Counted from the stretch's first letter, positions 8,117 through 16,686 are shown. The stretch is DNA of 64,000 bases from Vibrio splendidus (GCF_002873455.1 NZ_MCUN01000054.1:248001-312000); one strand, 5' to 3'. Numbers and translations are program-made. Notes: generated by a model not told the origin, from the sequence alone.

Positions 8117-8443
8117 TTACTTTTTGATGCTCAGTAAAGTACCTGACTTACATCTAAACGAGTAGTAGCTGCGGCTTTCGTTGAATTTTCCTAAGCCTTC
8201 GCCATCGCAGTAGTCGATGTTGATATCTCGCATTACTTCTAGTGTGTCTTCGCTGTTCAAAGCGAATTTAGAACCATCAGAACAGACGATACGAATTCTC
8301 TCATCATGGCTTACTGAGTAGATATCGACTTCGGTATTACACAGCTCAAAAGAGGCTTCACGAAAGTTGTCTTGCTGAGTATTTGAAGCGCAACCGGCGG
8401 TGAATGTGGCTGCAATAACGGCTAAAAGTCCAAGTCTTTTCAT
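8117..8443 (-). CDS. Small putative lipoprotein
   Basis: 108 residues with a lipoprotein signal peptide ending in TAGC (Cys18), so likely lipidated and periplasm-facing. The mature part has four cysteines (ELCNTEVDIYS, IVCSDGS, DYCDGEG, RCKSG), which could form disulfides. I do not recognise a family. It stands alone with its own terminator. Confidence 0.75.
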   Translation of the reverse strand: MKRLGLLAVIAATFTAGCASNTQQDNFREASFELCNTEVDIYSVSHDERIRIVCSDGSKFALNSEDTLEVMRDINIDYCDGEGLGKFNESRSYYSFRCKSGTLLSIKK

Positions 8444-8622
8444 TGTTAATCCTTCGCTATCATCAAGTTGAATGATGAGATTTATATGCTATTTGAGGTA
8501 GCCTATACAACAATACGCTTCGGTTCAAGGAGCGTTAGTTGACTCTAAGATATAAAAGTATAGGTGTAGACAGATAATTTATAACTGGCTTAATGCATGT
8601 TTATTTATTACGTATCAGCAAT

Positions 8623-8652
8623 AAAAAAGACCAAAGCAGAGTTTGGTCTTTT
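8623..8652 (-). terminator. Terminator after the yaeP-DUF4250 pair
   Basis: AAAAGACCAAA / TTTGGTCTTTT with a 6-base loop; minus-strand T-run at 8628-8623. Confidence 0.85.
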
Positions 8653-8675
8653 AATAGGAAGCTTGTTTTCAACTA

Positions 8676-8867
8676 TTATCGAAATTGTTTGGCTTCTGGA
8701 AGATACTCAAAACCAGCAGACGCAAGTTTTGCGACCAATGCTGCTTTGTCGATTTCGTAGAAGTTGACTACTCGATCCAAATCACCGCCGAAGTCGTCAC
8801 GGAGCTTCATGTTGACGATGCTCATCAACATCACAGAGTCCATCTTTTCAAAGTTAGCGAGGTTCAT
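8676..8867 (-). CDS. DUF4250 domain-containing protein
   Basis: 63-residue protein that matches the DUF4250 pattern: MNLANFEKMDSVMLMSIVNM, then KLRDDFGGDLD. The function is unknown. The start lies one base after the yaeP stop (TAATATG), and GAGGA inside the yaeP end gives the ribosome site, so the pair is translationally coupled. Confidence 0.85.
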   Translation of the reverse strand: MNLANFEKMDSVMLMSIVNMKLRDDFGGDLDRVVNFYEIDKAALVAKLASAGFEYLPEAKQFR

Positions 8868-8868
8868 A

Positions 8869-9072
8869 TTAGTCCTCGAAATCTGAGATCAATAGGTTAG
8901 CTGCGGCAAATGCAGCGCGATCACGTGCTTCTTTAGGAAGAGATTCATCCGCAGCAAGGTCGTTCAATGTTTTTACAGCGCAGGTGATCGCTTTAGGGAT
9001 ATAGCCTTGGTCGCCACTGCCAATTTGAGAATACAGTTCACGCACCAAATCACAACAATCGTATACTTTCAT
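8869..9072 (-). CDS. yaeP: YaeP family protein
   Basis: 67 residues from the ATG at 9072 (MKVYDCCDLVRELYSQIGSG). It aligns along its length with E. coli YaeP, for example IGSGDQGYIP and AAFAAANLLISD. The frame runs open further upstream, but the extra 34 residues are not conserved in the family and I leave them out. YaeP lies near proS/trmO in E. coli too. Function is unknown. Confidence 0.9.
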   Translation of the reverse strand: MKVYDCCDLVRELYSQIGSGDQGYIPKAITCAVKTLNDLAADESLPKEARDRAAFAAANLLISDFED

Positions 9073-9167
9073 TTTTATACCTAACCAAATGATAACTGAT
9101 CTCAATATACACATAGAGATAAGCAAAAACAAAGTTGATCTGATTAAGTTCAGAGTTAGTTTGTTCT

Positions 9168-9213
9168 TGCTCAATATCTCATTCTGTTAATGCTCAATAT
9201 ATCACTTTGTTAA
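9168..9213 (+). repeat. Tandem duplication of a 23-bp unit upstream of yaeP
   Basis: 9168-9190 and 9191-9213 share the frame TGCTCAATAT-TCA-T-TGTTAA with 4 differences in 23 bases. It lies between the TerB-like gene and yaeP, upstream of the yaeP start. Confidence 0.75.
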
Positions 9214-9266
9214 CTTGCTACTTTGCTACTTAGCGTGATATTTACTGATTAGCCTAATATTACCGT

Positions 9267-9956
9267 TTAACCAGATATCTGCTGTTCAAGTTGATAAGTA
9301 ACTTCATCAGCAAGGTTGAGTTGCTTAGCTAGCTCTTTGAGGTAGGCCTTCTCCATAAAGTTCTGCTCGTCAGCCACAATCAAAGAGGCTAAGTAGATCT
9401 CACTCGCTTGTTGAGGTGAAGTAGCGAGCTGAGCAATTTCACTTGGATCGAGTGGTTTGTGCAGCTCTTCAGAGACCAATTTAGTCAGTTGATAGTCCGC
9501 GCCCATATTTTCGACCGCTTGCTCGATCTTGGCCATTTCCTCCTCATCGACATGACCATCGGCTTTGGACGCAGCAATCATCGATCTTAGAATCAGCACA
9601 CTATGGTTTGAGTTGTTCTCATCAAATTGAGCTTGTTCGGCATTCGGTGTTTGGCCTTGTTTAGATTGGTAGTCGTTGTAGACCTTGTAAGCGAGAGCGC
9701 CAAGAGCTGCTGCGCCACCAATACCTGCGGCTTTCTTACCCATTTTCTTAGTCTTCTTCGAGCCCATTAACGCACCTAAGAGTCCGCCGCCAACTGCGCC
9801 TGCACCGAAGGCTCCGAGTGTACTTTTACTGCTACTCTTGCCATTGCTGCCTTTAGAAAGGCCACTTAAACTTGAAGACCCTTGTGAAAGTTTCTGAGTG
9901 CCTTGTTTAACGAGATCTGATTTAAGTGCTTGGTTCAGTAAGCTTTTGATATCCAT
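9267..9956 (-). CDS. TerB-like / DUF533 (YebE family) protein
   Basis: 229 residues from the ATG at 9956, which has GGAGGT just upstream; the frame extends further but without a better start. The N-terminal third is Ser/Gly/Lys-rich, and then comes a Gly/Ala-rich hydrophobic stretch (GAGAVGGGLLGALMGS ... GIGGAAALGALAY) that may associate with membrane. The C-terminal half is a helical TerB-like domain with acidic, metal-binding-type sequence ASKADGHVDEEEMAKIE. The E. coli homologue type is YebE. The cellular role is not known. Confidence 0.85.
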   Translation of the reverse strand: MDIKSLLNQALKSDLVKQGTQKLSQGSSSLSGLSKGSNGKSSSKSTLGAFGAGAVGGGLLGALMGSKKTKKMGKKAAGIGGAAALGALAYKVYNDYQSKQGQTPNAEQAQFDENNSNHSVLILRSMIAASKADGHVDEEEMAKIEQAVENMGADYQLTKLVSEELHKPLDPSEIAQLATSPQQASEIYLASLIVADEQNFMEKAYLKELAKQLNLADEVTYQLEQQISG

Positions 9957-10090
9957 CGATACCTCCAATGGTGAGCATGTCCAAAAAGTTGATGGCACCA
10001 ATATACGGATTTAAAGATGAACAGGGGATTAACTTACGTTATTTACTCTACTGATAAATAGAAGGGAGTTTGAAGAGAAATGACAGGCAC

Positions 10091-10117
10091 AAAAAAGGCC
10101 ACCTAACGGCAGCCTTT
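10091..10117 (-). terminator. Terminator after proS
   Basis: On the minus strand: AAAGGCTGCC, loop GTTA, GGTGGCCTTT with two G-T pairs, then a T-run (10096-10091). Confidence 0.85.
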
Positions 10118-10158
10118 CAATATCTAACTAAATATTTATTAGCTAGCAAGCAATAGGA

Positions 10159-11877
10159 TTACTTAGCTAGTTGAGCCTTAAGGTGCTCGATAACCGTGTC
10201 CATAGCGATAGCTTCTTTATCACCAGTACGACGGTTTTTGTATTCGAAGTTACCTTCGTCCATGCTGCGATCACCGATAACGATAGTGTGAGGGATACCC
10301 ACTAGCTCGATATCTTTAAACATAACACCTGGGCGCTCTTTACGGTCATCAAATAGTACTTCGATTCCCATAGCCTTTAATTCAGCGTATAGCTTCTCAG
10401 CTGCTTCTTTAACGCGCTCAGATTTGTGCATGTTCATTGGTACGATAGCAACTTGGAATGGTGCTAGTGCGTCTGGCCAAGTGATACCGAACTTATCGTG
10501 GTTTTGTTCGATAGCTGATGCAACAACACGTGAAACACCGATACCGTAACAACCCATTTCTAGGATTACGCTCTTACCATCAGGACCAAGCACGTTACAG
10601 TTCATTGCTTTAGAGTAAGTATTACCTAGCTGGAAAATGTGACCAACTTCGATACCACGCTTAAGCTGGATAGTACCTTGACCACATGGGCTTAGGTCGC
10701 CTTCAACAACGTTACGTAGGTCTTCAACTTGAGTAAGCTCAACGTCACGACCCCAGTTAATACCGAAGTAGTGTTTACCGTCGACGTTTGCGCCAGCGCC
10801 GAAGTCACTCATTACAGCAACAGAGCGGTCAACGATAAATGGTAGCTCTAGGCCAACAGGGCCAAGTGAACCAGGACCAGCACCAACAAGTGCACGGATT
10901 TCTTCTTCAGAAGCCATCTCTAGCGGAGAAGCAACTTGTGGAAGATTTTCAGCTTTCACTTCGTTAAGCTCGTGATCACCACGGATAATAAGCGCGATGA
11001 TGTCTGCATCTACTTCATCAGAAGCTTTAACGAATAGAGTCTTAACTGTCTTCTCGATTGCTAGACCGTGTTGCTCTACAAGTTCTGCGATTGTTTTTGC
11101 GTTTGGCGTATCAACCAGTTCCATCTCTTGAGTAGGCGCTGCAACTTCTTCAGTAGGAGCTAGTGCTTCTGCTTTCTCGATGTTCGCTGCGTAATCAGAT
11201 TCAGTAGAGAATGCGATCAGATCTTCGCCGCTTTCAGCAAGAACGTGGAATTCTTGAGAGCCGCTGCCACCGATTGCGCCAGAGTCTGCCAATACTGGAC
11301 GGTACTCAAGGCCCATGCGATCGAATGCTTTACAGTAAGCATCGTGCATCGCTTGGTAAGACTTTTCTAAGCCTTCTTTATCGATGTCAAAGCTATACGC
11401 ATCCATCATAGAGAATTCACGAGCACGCATTACACCAAAACGAGGGCGGCGTTCATCACGGAATTTAGTCTGGATTTGGTACAGGTTTAGAGGTAGCTGT
11501 TTGTAAGAGCTGATCTCGTTACGTACTAGGCTCGTCACTACTTCTTCAGCTGTTGGGCTAAGAACGAATGGACGAGAGTGACGGTCTGTGAAACGAAGTA
11601 GCTCAGGGCCCATCTTTTCAGAACGGCCAGTCTCTTCCCAAAGCTCAAACGGTTGAACTACGGGCATCAAGATTTCAACGGCACCTGCATTATCGATCTC
11701 TTGGCGAACGATATTTTCGACTTTACGCAGTACACGTAGACCAGTAGGTAGCCAAGTATATAAACCTGAAGCTAGCTTACGGATCATACCTGCACGTAGC
11801 ATCAGCTGGTGGCTGATAACTTCTGCGTCGTTTGGAGTCTCTTTCAGAGTAGAAAGAAGGTAGTTACTGGTACGCAT
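10159..11877 (-). CDS. proS: Prolyl-tRNA synthetase
   Basis: Class II aminoacyl-tRNA synthetase that charges tRNA-Pro; cytoplasmic. 572 residues, the bacterial type. Class II motif 2 appears as FRDERRPRFGVMRAREFSMMDAYSFD, and motif 3 as GCYGIGVSRVVASA. Between them (about 225-400) is the YbaK-like INS domain that clears mischarged Ala-tRNA, and the anticodon-binding domain forms the C-terminus. trmO lies 101 bases upstream on the same strand, as in E. coli, so they may be co-transcribed. Confidence 0.98.
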   Translation of the reverse strand: MRTSNYLLSTLKETPNDAEVISHQLMLRAGMIRKLASGLYTWLPTGLRVLRKVENIVRQEIDNAGAVEILMPVVQPFELWEETGRSEKMGPELLRFTDRHSRPFVLSPTAEEVVTSLVRNEISSYKQLPLNLYQIQTKFRDERRPRFGVMRAREFSMMDAYSFDIDKEGLEKSYQAMHDAYCKAFDRMGLEYRPVLADSGAIGGSGSQEFHVLAESGEDLIAFSTESDYAANIEKAEALAPTEEVAAPTQEMELVDTPNAKTIAELVEQHGLAIEKTVKTLFVKASDEVDADIIALIIRGDHELNEVKAENLPQVASPLEMASEEEIRALVGAGPGSLGPVGLELPFIVDRSVAVMSDFGAGANVDGKHYFGINWGRDVELTQVEDLRNVVEGDLSPCGQGTIQLKRGIEVGHIFQLGNTYSKAMNCNVLGPDGKSVILEMGCYGIGVSRVVASAIEQNHDKFGITWPDALAPFQVAIVPMNMHKSERVKEAAEKLYAELKAMGIEVLFDDRKERPGVMFKDIELVGIPHTIVIGDRSMDEGNFEYKNRRTGDKEAIAMDTVIEHLKAQLAK

Positions 11878-11978
11878 TCTATGGTATCCGTTTCATCATT
11901 GATAAAAGAAAATTTGCTGCAGTGAGTGACGACAGCAAATCTGATATAGCCGCATATAATATCAGCCTATTTGGGATC

Positions 11979-12674
11979 TCAAAAGCGTTCAATGTCGGTA
12001 ACATTGATGAAAAGCGTTTCAACAACGAATTTCACGTTGAGATCGAACAAATTTACCGCATATTCTTTACTGTCTGGTTTGCCTTTCTTATAGGCGGGGC
12101 GTGGATCTTGGCCTAGCACTTCTTTGATCACCTGAATGATATGGCGCGCCTGCGGGTGACCAGACAACTTACTTTGGGCTTGCTGCGAGAAGTTCACATC
12201 TAACACTTCAGGTTCATCGGCGGCAAAACCTCCTAGTGCATCGGGAATCGAATCCGAGTAGGGGATATAAGGTTTGATGTCGATGATCGGTGTGCCGTCA
12301 ACGAGATCAACACTGCCTAAGTCCAACCAAGTTTGTCCCTTTTCTTGAAATACACCTTTGAGTTCAACCGCAGACATGCCTATTCCATTCGGCCTAAAGG
12401 TGGCACGTGATGCGAAGACACCAATGCGTTCATTACCACCAAGTCGAGGTGGCCTCACGGTTGGTTTCCAGCCTGCTTCAAGGTTCTTATCGAACAAAAA
12501 CAACAACCACACATGGCTAAATTGCTCAATATCTCGAACAGACTCAAGGCAGTTTGCTGCGTCAACCAACCTGACTCGTGAGGTGGATGTTGGCACCAAT
12601 CTAGGCTGCCTGGGTACTGCGAACTTCTCTTTATAGGGAGACTCTATAAAGCCAATAGGTTCAATGGAGTACAT
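11979..12674 (-). CDS. trmO: tRNA (N6-threonylcarbamoyladenosine(37)-N6)-methyltransferase TrmO
   Basis: Adds a methyl group from S-adenosylmethionine to t6A at position 37 of some tRNAs. 231 residues, YaeB/TsaA family; N-terminal IGFIESPYKEKFAVPRQ, core HVWLLFLFD and the signature FASRATFRPNGIGMS, C-terminal DPRPAYKKGKPDSKEYAV. It is next to proS as in E. coli. Confidence 0.95.
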   Translation of the reverse strand: MYSIEPIGFIESPYKEKFAVPRQPRLVPTSTSRVRLVDAANCLESVRDIEQFSHVWLLFLFDKNLEAGWKPTVRPPRLGGNERIGVFASRATFRPNGIGMSAVELKGVFQEKGQTWLDLGSVDLVDGTPIIDIKPYIPYSDSIPDALGGFAADEPEVLDVNFSQQAQSKLSGHPQARHIIQVIKEVLGQDPRPAYKKGKPDSKEYAVNLFDLNVKFVVETLFINVTDIERF

Positions 12675-12738
12675 GAGTGGACGTTCTCTAATTACAATCT
12701 ATGGCAGAAAAATATCATAAAATCGCTTGTTTTTCTTT

Positions 12739-12753
12739 TGATAATAATTATCA
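12739..12753 (+). promoter_or_regulatory. Fur-like box
   Basis: TGATAATAATTATCA, a perfect 7-1-7 palindrome equal to the core Fur consensus. It is 46 bases before rpmE2 and 65 bases after the divergent trmO start, and it overlaps the most plausible rpmE2 promoter region. Confidence 0.6.
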
Positions 12754-12756
12754 TTT

Positions 12757-12774
12757 GATATGTTATAACATATC
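12757..12774 (+). promoter_or_regulatory. Zur-like box upstream of L31/L36 paralogues
   Basis: GATATGTTATAACATATC, a perfect 18-bp palindrome built on ATGTTATAACAT, a form of published Zur operators. The downstream genes are the zinc-free ribosomal proteins that Zur controls in many bacteria. The spacing differs from the longer enterobacterial Zur box. Confidence 0.7.
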
Positions 12775-12798
12775 AATTTTAATATTTAGGGAAACACA

Positions 12799-13059
12799 AT
12801 GAAACCGAATATCCACCCTGACTACCGCACAGTGGTGTTTCACGACACCAGTGTTGATGAGTATTTCTTGATTGGCTCAACCTTAAAAACAGAACGTACT
12901 ATCGAATGGGAAGATGGCAATACTTACCCTTATTTCACGATTGAAGTGTCTGCAAAGTCGCACCCTTTCTATACGGGTAAACAGCGAGTGCTACATAAAG
13001 AGGGACGTGTTGCTAACTTTACTCGTCGCTTTGGTCAATTAGGTAAGGGAGCGAAATAG
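12799..13059 (+). CDS. rpmE2: 50S ribosomal protein L31 type B (zinc-independent)
   Basis: 86 residues. It lacks the CXXC zinc-binding cysteines of the standard L31 and begins MKPNIHPDYRTVVFHDTSVD, as type B forms do. It replaces the zinc-bearing L31 when zinc is scarce, releasing zinc for other uses. AGGGA precedes the ATG. rpmJ2 follows two bases later. Regulation is probably by Zur, given the palindrome at 12757. Confidence 0.97.
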   Translation: MKPNIHPDYRTVVFHDTSVDEYFLIGSTLKTERTIEWEDGNTYPYFTIEVSAKSHPFYTGKQRVLHKEGRVANFTRRFGQLGKGAK

Positions 13060-13060
13060 A

Positions 13061-13186
13061 ATGAAAGTTGTGAAATCACTTAAAAGTGCGAAAAGTCGTC
13101 ATCCTGATTGCCAGATAGTAAAGCGCAGAGGTCGTCATTATGTTATCTGCAAAACCAATCCGAGATTCAAAGCGGTTCAGAAATAG
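13061..13186 (+). CDS. rpmJ2: 50S ribosomal protein L36 type B (YkgO-like)
   Basis: 41-residue protein starting MKVVKSLKSAKSRHPDCQIV. It has the longer type-B form without the full zinc ligand set of standard L36 (only two cysteines). It is translated from the same mRNA as L31 type B: the L31 stop ends at 13059 and this ATG is at 13061. It is too short for most ORF lists. It belongs to the zinc-starvation ribosome remodelling pair. Confidence 0.95.
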   Translation: MKVVKSLKSAKSRHPDCQIVKRRGRHYVICKTNPRFKAVQK

Positions 13187-13573
13187 TCAGTCAAATTGAT
13201 GTGACACGAGTGTAAAAACGAGGGGAAAGTCAAACTTCATTCATTTGTCTGTTTTTCTTTTCCTTCGAGAGGAACCTTGCAAAATATCGCGCGTTAAATT
13301 AGCGTATGCTGTGTTTTATTTTCAAATGAATCAATGAGTTATATCGCCAGTTATTTTTGTAGTGAATGTGTTTTTGTGAATTATAAATCTAGTTTTTGTA
13401 TTTAATATAGATTTATTTGCTAATTAATTGTTCAAATAGAGTTAAAAGTATTCATTTGTTACACACTTTGTAACATTTCGAATTTCTAATTGATAATTTT
13501 GTCGCGTACTCTGCGCTGGCAATTTGAACATTTTTGTCACAATTGCACAGGAATCACTACAAGGAGGGAACTG
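13187..13573 (+). promoter_or_regulatory. AT-rich 387-base gap upstream of the abgT-family gene
   Basis: No gene is seen. It holds a 7-5-7 inverted repeat, TGTTACA-N5-TGTAACA (13457-13475), about 100 bases before the next start, which could be an operator for an unidentified regulator. No clear terminator for the L31/L36 pair was found. Confidence 0.4.
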
Positions 13574-15160
13574 ATGAGTTCATCAGCTTCAATAAAAAAC
13601 AACTCGCCAAAGAAACCTATTTTTACCCGCTTTCTCGATGGCGTTGAATATTTGGGGAACCTTTTACCCCACCCGATCACTCTTTTCGCAATCTTCTGTG
13701 TCGCAATTCTAGTCTCTTCAGGAATTGCTGGTTATTTCGAAGTGTCTGTAATGGATCCTCGCCCAGAAGGTGCTAGCGGTCGTGCTGCTGATGGCATGAT
13801 CCACGTTGTAAGCTTACTTAATGCTGAAGGCTTACAACTAATCGTAACGAATCTAGTTTCGAACTTTGTTGGCTTTGCGCCACTTGGTACTGTGCTTGTT
13901 GCAATGCTAGGTGTTACGATTGCTGAACACTCAGGTCTATTATCTGCGGCAATGCGCGGCATGGTAATGGGCGCATCTCAGCGCATGGTTACTGTAACCG
14001 TGGTATTTGCCGGTATTATCTCTAACACGGCATCTGAGCTGGGTTACGTAGTTCTTATCCCTCTTGCAGCAATGCTTTTCCACTCATTGGGTCGTCACCC
14101 ATTAGCAGGTCTAGCGGCAGCATTTGCTGGTGTCTCTGGTGGTTACTCTGCAAATCTACTTATCGGTACGGTTGATCCACTGCTTTCTGGTATTACAGAA
14201 ACAGCGGCACAAATGCTTGATCCTTCTTACTCTGTTGGCCCTGAATCAAACTGGTACTTCATGTTTGTTTCGACCTTCTTTATTTCGATTGCCGGTGCAT
14301 TGGTAACAGAGAAGATTGTTGAACCTAAATTGGGTAAATACAACGACGAAGACGCGTCTGAAGATCTTTCAAATGACTCAATGGGTAAGCTTACTGCTAT
14401 TGAGAAGAAAGCCCTTAAGCTAGCGGGTGTTGCTGTATTAATCGTGAGTGCGCTTTTAGCTTGGACTGTGGTTCCTGCTGACGGTGTTCTGCGTTCAGAG
14501 GCAGGTACGATTTCAGGTTCTCCATTCCTGAAAAGTATCGTCGCGTTTATCTTTGTATTCTTTGCTATTCCTGGCTTTGTTTACGGCAAAGTTACGGGTT
14601 CAATGAAGAATGACCGTGATGTGATCAATGCAATGGCAACGTCTATGTCTTCAATGGGCATGTACATCGTTCTTGTATTCTTTGCTGCACAGTTTGTTGC
14701 TTTCTTTAAGTGGACGAACTTTGGTCAAGTGGTCGCTGTAGGTGGCGCAACATTTCTTCAGGATATCGGCCTAACGGGTCCAATGTTGTTCTTCGCATTC
14801 ATCCTAATGTGTGGCTTCATTAACCTGATGATCGGTTCAGCTTCTGCACAGTGGGCAGTAACAGCGCCAATCTTTGTTCCAATGTTGATGCTAGTAGGTT
14901 ACGCACCTGAAACGATTCAAGCGGCTTACCGTATCGGTGATTCAACAACGAACATCATTACACCAATGATGAGCTACTTCGGCCTTATCCTTGCTGTAGC
15001 AACTCGCTACATGAAGAACCTTGGTATTGGTACACTGATCGCGACCATGTTGCCTTATTCCATGGTATTCATGTTCGGTTGGAGCATCTTGTTCTACCTA
15101 TGGGTCTTCGTATTCGGTCTGCCAGTAGGTCCAGGCGCGGCAACTTTCTACACGCCTTAG
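13574..15160 (+). CDS. AbgT family transporter
   Basis: 528-residue polytopic inner-membrane protein. E. coli AbgT imports p-aminobenzoyl-glutamate and MtrF-type members export sulfonamides, so the substrate here is open. Family features: FLDGVEYLGNLLPHPITLF at the start, ISNTASELGYVVLIPLAA, GVSGGYSANLLIGTVDPLL, and SASAQWAVTAPIFVPML with GDSTTNIITPMM. The ATG at 13574 follows AAGGAGGG at the right distance; the frame upstream has no such site. It ends in a strong terminator shared with the convergent gene. Confidence 0.93.
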   Translation: MSSSASIKNNSPKKPIFTRFLDGVEYLGNLLPHPITLFAIFCVAILVSSGIAGYFEVSVMDPRPEGASGRAADGMIHVVSLLNAEGLQLIVTNLVSNFVGFAPLGTVLVAMLGVTIAEHSGLLSAAMRGMVMGASQRMVTVTVVFAGIISNTASELGYVVLIPLAAMLFHSLGRHPLAGLAAAFAGVSGGYSANLLIGTVDPLLSGITETAAQMLDPSYSVGPESNWYFMFVSTFFISIAGALVTEKIVEPKLGKYNDEDASEDLSNDSMGKLTAIEKKALKLAGVAVLIVSALLAWTVVPADGVLRSEAGTISGSPFLKSIVAFIFVFFAIPGFVYGKVTGSMKNDRDVINAMATSMSSMGMYIVLVFFAAQFVAFFKWTNFGQVVAVGGATFLQDIGLTGPMLFFAFILMCGFINLMIGSASAQWAVTAPIFVPMLMLVGYAPETIQAAYRIGDSTTNIITPMMSYFGLILAVATRYMKNLGIGTLIATMLPYSMVFMFGWSILFYLWVFVFGLPVGPGAATFYTP

Positions 15161-15219
15161 TTAACAGTAATGGGCGGACATTTCGATTCGCTTATCAACT
15201 GAATAAAAGACGAGATACG

Positions 15220-15249
15220 AAAGAGCCTGCATTGATGCAGGCTCTTTTT
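15220..15249 (+). terminator. Terminator after the abgT-family gene
   Basis: 13-bp stem AAAGAGCCTGCAT / ATGCAGGCTCTTT around TG, then TTTTT. It faces the end of the convergent MipA gene. Confidence 0.9.
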
Positions 15250-15264
15250 AGTTGAGTCGTAAAC

Positions 15265-16020
15265 TTACAATCCCGCAAACCGATAGGTGACGCCTAGTTC
15301 GAATGACCAGCCTAAATCTCGCTGTATTAATGCGCTGTCGCTGTCGTGATGAATTAGGTCTGCTCGAGCGATACCAATCCAAGTTGGCGTGAACTCATAA
15401 AGCCCGATTAATCCCGCTTGATAAACAAAGGTCGACCCCGCATCAAACGAACTTAACCCTGAGGCAGAAGATTCGGTGTTAGAAATACCATAAAGGTGAT
15501 TGGACAGTTTCTTGTCTCGATAATCGACTTCTAGGTAGGGCGTAATGGTGAATGGCTGTGTCCAGGTTTCTAACGTTCTGCCTAAGTGAAGCTGAACTTC
15601 GTAGCCATCATGTTCTGAAGTCACATCGTGTAAGTAGGTGAGGCGTGCGCCTACCGTTCCTAAGGTTATCCCCAGTTCTCCATTACCATCTCTGTTTTGA
15701 ATGCCGTTAGGTAGGTCTACAAAAGTGTCTGACACTTCAGCAAAGCGCCAATTTCCAGATAATCCGACGTAAGGCAGCAATTGCCAATTGGCTAAGCTAC
15801 CATCGATAAAGCCTTTTGGACCTGAATAGAATAGGTTGGGTGTCGCACCAAATTGAGGGGCACTTTTAGTCGAGAAAACACTTTCACCATAGGTGATGCT
15901 GCCTCCGATGATTCCGTACTCTTGTTCAGCAAAGAGCTCATCGGCAAAGTCTTCATCAGCAAAAGAAAGTTGGGTGCTGCCAAAAACAATGGATAGCGAG
16001 AGGGCGATTCGACGAATCAT
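15265..16020 (-). CDS. MipA/OmpV family outer-membrane protein
   Basis: About 251 residues with a signal peptide (RRIALSLSIVFGSTQLSFA, probable cleavage after SFA). The rest alternates short polar and aromatic-rich strands, as in outer-membrane beta-barrels, and ends with an aromatic strand GVTYRFAGL. OmpV/MipA-type barrels were described as scaffolds for murein synthesis or as porin-like proteins; which applies here is unknown. The ATG at 16020 is preferred over the TTG at 16026 because GGAG is 8 bases upstream. Confidence 0.9.
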   Translation of the reverse strand: MIRRIALSLSIVFGSTQLSFADEDFADELFAEQEYGIIGGSITYGESVFSTKSAPQFGATPNLFYSGPKGFIDGSLANWQLLPYVGLSGNWRFAEVSDTFVDLPNGIQNRDGNGELGITLGTVGARLTYLHDVTSEHDGYEVQLHLGRTLETWTQPFTITPYLEVDYRDKKLSNHLYGISNTESSASGLSSFDAGSTFVYQAGLIGLYEFTPTWIGIARADLIHHDSDSALIQRDLGWSFELGVTYRFAGL

Positions 16021-16138
16021 AAGCAATACTCCGTTATTATAATAAATATCAAGAACGGAGTATGTCGATTAAAATTTCATCGGGGTTATAGCGACTAAAT
16101 GACGACTTCTAAAGTTGTCGTCATTAGAAAGGCTACGG

Positions 16139-16582
16139 TTAGCGTTTAGCTAGCAGGCGATCGAGGTGGTTTGCGAACTCACGACGGTCGGTTTGAGAAA
16201 GGGTGCTTGGTCCGCCAGTTTGAATACCACTTGAACGCATAGTATCCATAAAGTCACGAATGTTGAGACGCGCTTTAATGGTCTCTTTGGTGTAAAGCTC
16301 GCCGCGAGAGCTTAAAGCAAGCGCACCTTTGGTGATCACTTCGTCAGCCAGAGGAATGTCAGAGGTAATCACCAGATCGCCGGGTTCAGTGCGTTTTACG
16401 ATTTCATCATCTGCAATATCAAATCCGCTTGGGACTTGAATTGAGTGAATGTTATTACGCTTGGGAACGGGAACTAAATGGTTCGCGACAAAGGTACATT
16501 CGACCCTTGTGCGTTCAGCTGCGCGTACGATTGTTTCTCGGATAACCTTGGGACAAGCGTCCGCATCAACCCATATCTTCAT
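16139..16582 (-). CDS. YaiI/YqxD family protein (DUF188)
   Basis: 147-residue cytoplasmic protein. Family signature at the start (MKIWVDADACPKVIRE), acidic residues spread as in a PIN-like nuclease fold, and SDIPLADEVITKGALALSSRG. Its biochemical activity is unknown. An inverted repeat (16099-16124, 8-bp arms) lies beyond its stop and may act as a weak terminator. Confidence 0.92.
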   Translation of the reverse strand: MKIWVDADACPKVIRETIVRAAERTRVECTFVANHLVPVPKRNNIHSIQVPSGFDIADDEIVKRTEPGDLVITSDIPLADEVITKGALALSSRGELYTKETIKARLNIRDFMDTMRSSGIQTGGPSTLSQTDRREFANHLDRLLAKR

Positions 16583-16600
16583 AGTGTTCTATTTCTCTGT

Positions 16601-16686
16601 TAGCTTATTTATCGGTCAACTCATTGCTCAGTTGCCTTATTGACCAGTTAACTTATTGTTCCGTTAATTTATTGATCAGTTAACTT
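16601..16686 (-). repeat. Degenerate 16-bp tandem repeat, 5.4 copies
   Basis: Five consecutive 16-base units (16601, 16617, 16633, 16649, 16665), consensus TAACTTATTGATCAGT, plus six bases of a sixth. It spans the gap between the KfrA_N-like gene and yaiI, and it supplies the last codons and the stop of the KfrA_N-like gene. Confidence 0.85.

Noticed and set aside
8870..9213. Longer form of YaeP with a hydrophobic N-terminus
   Set aside because: The extra 34 residues are outside the family and begin next to the tandem repeat; the shorter form aligns end to end with E. coli YaeP.
11922..12116. Plus-strand 64-residue frame between proS and trmO
   Set aside because: Antisense to the end of trmO, which is well conserved; no ribosome site or family match.
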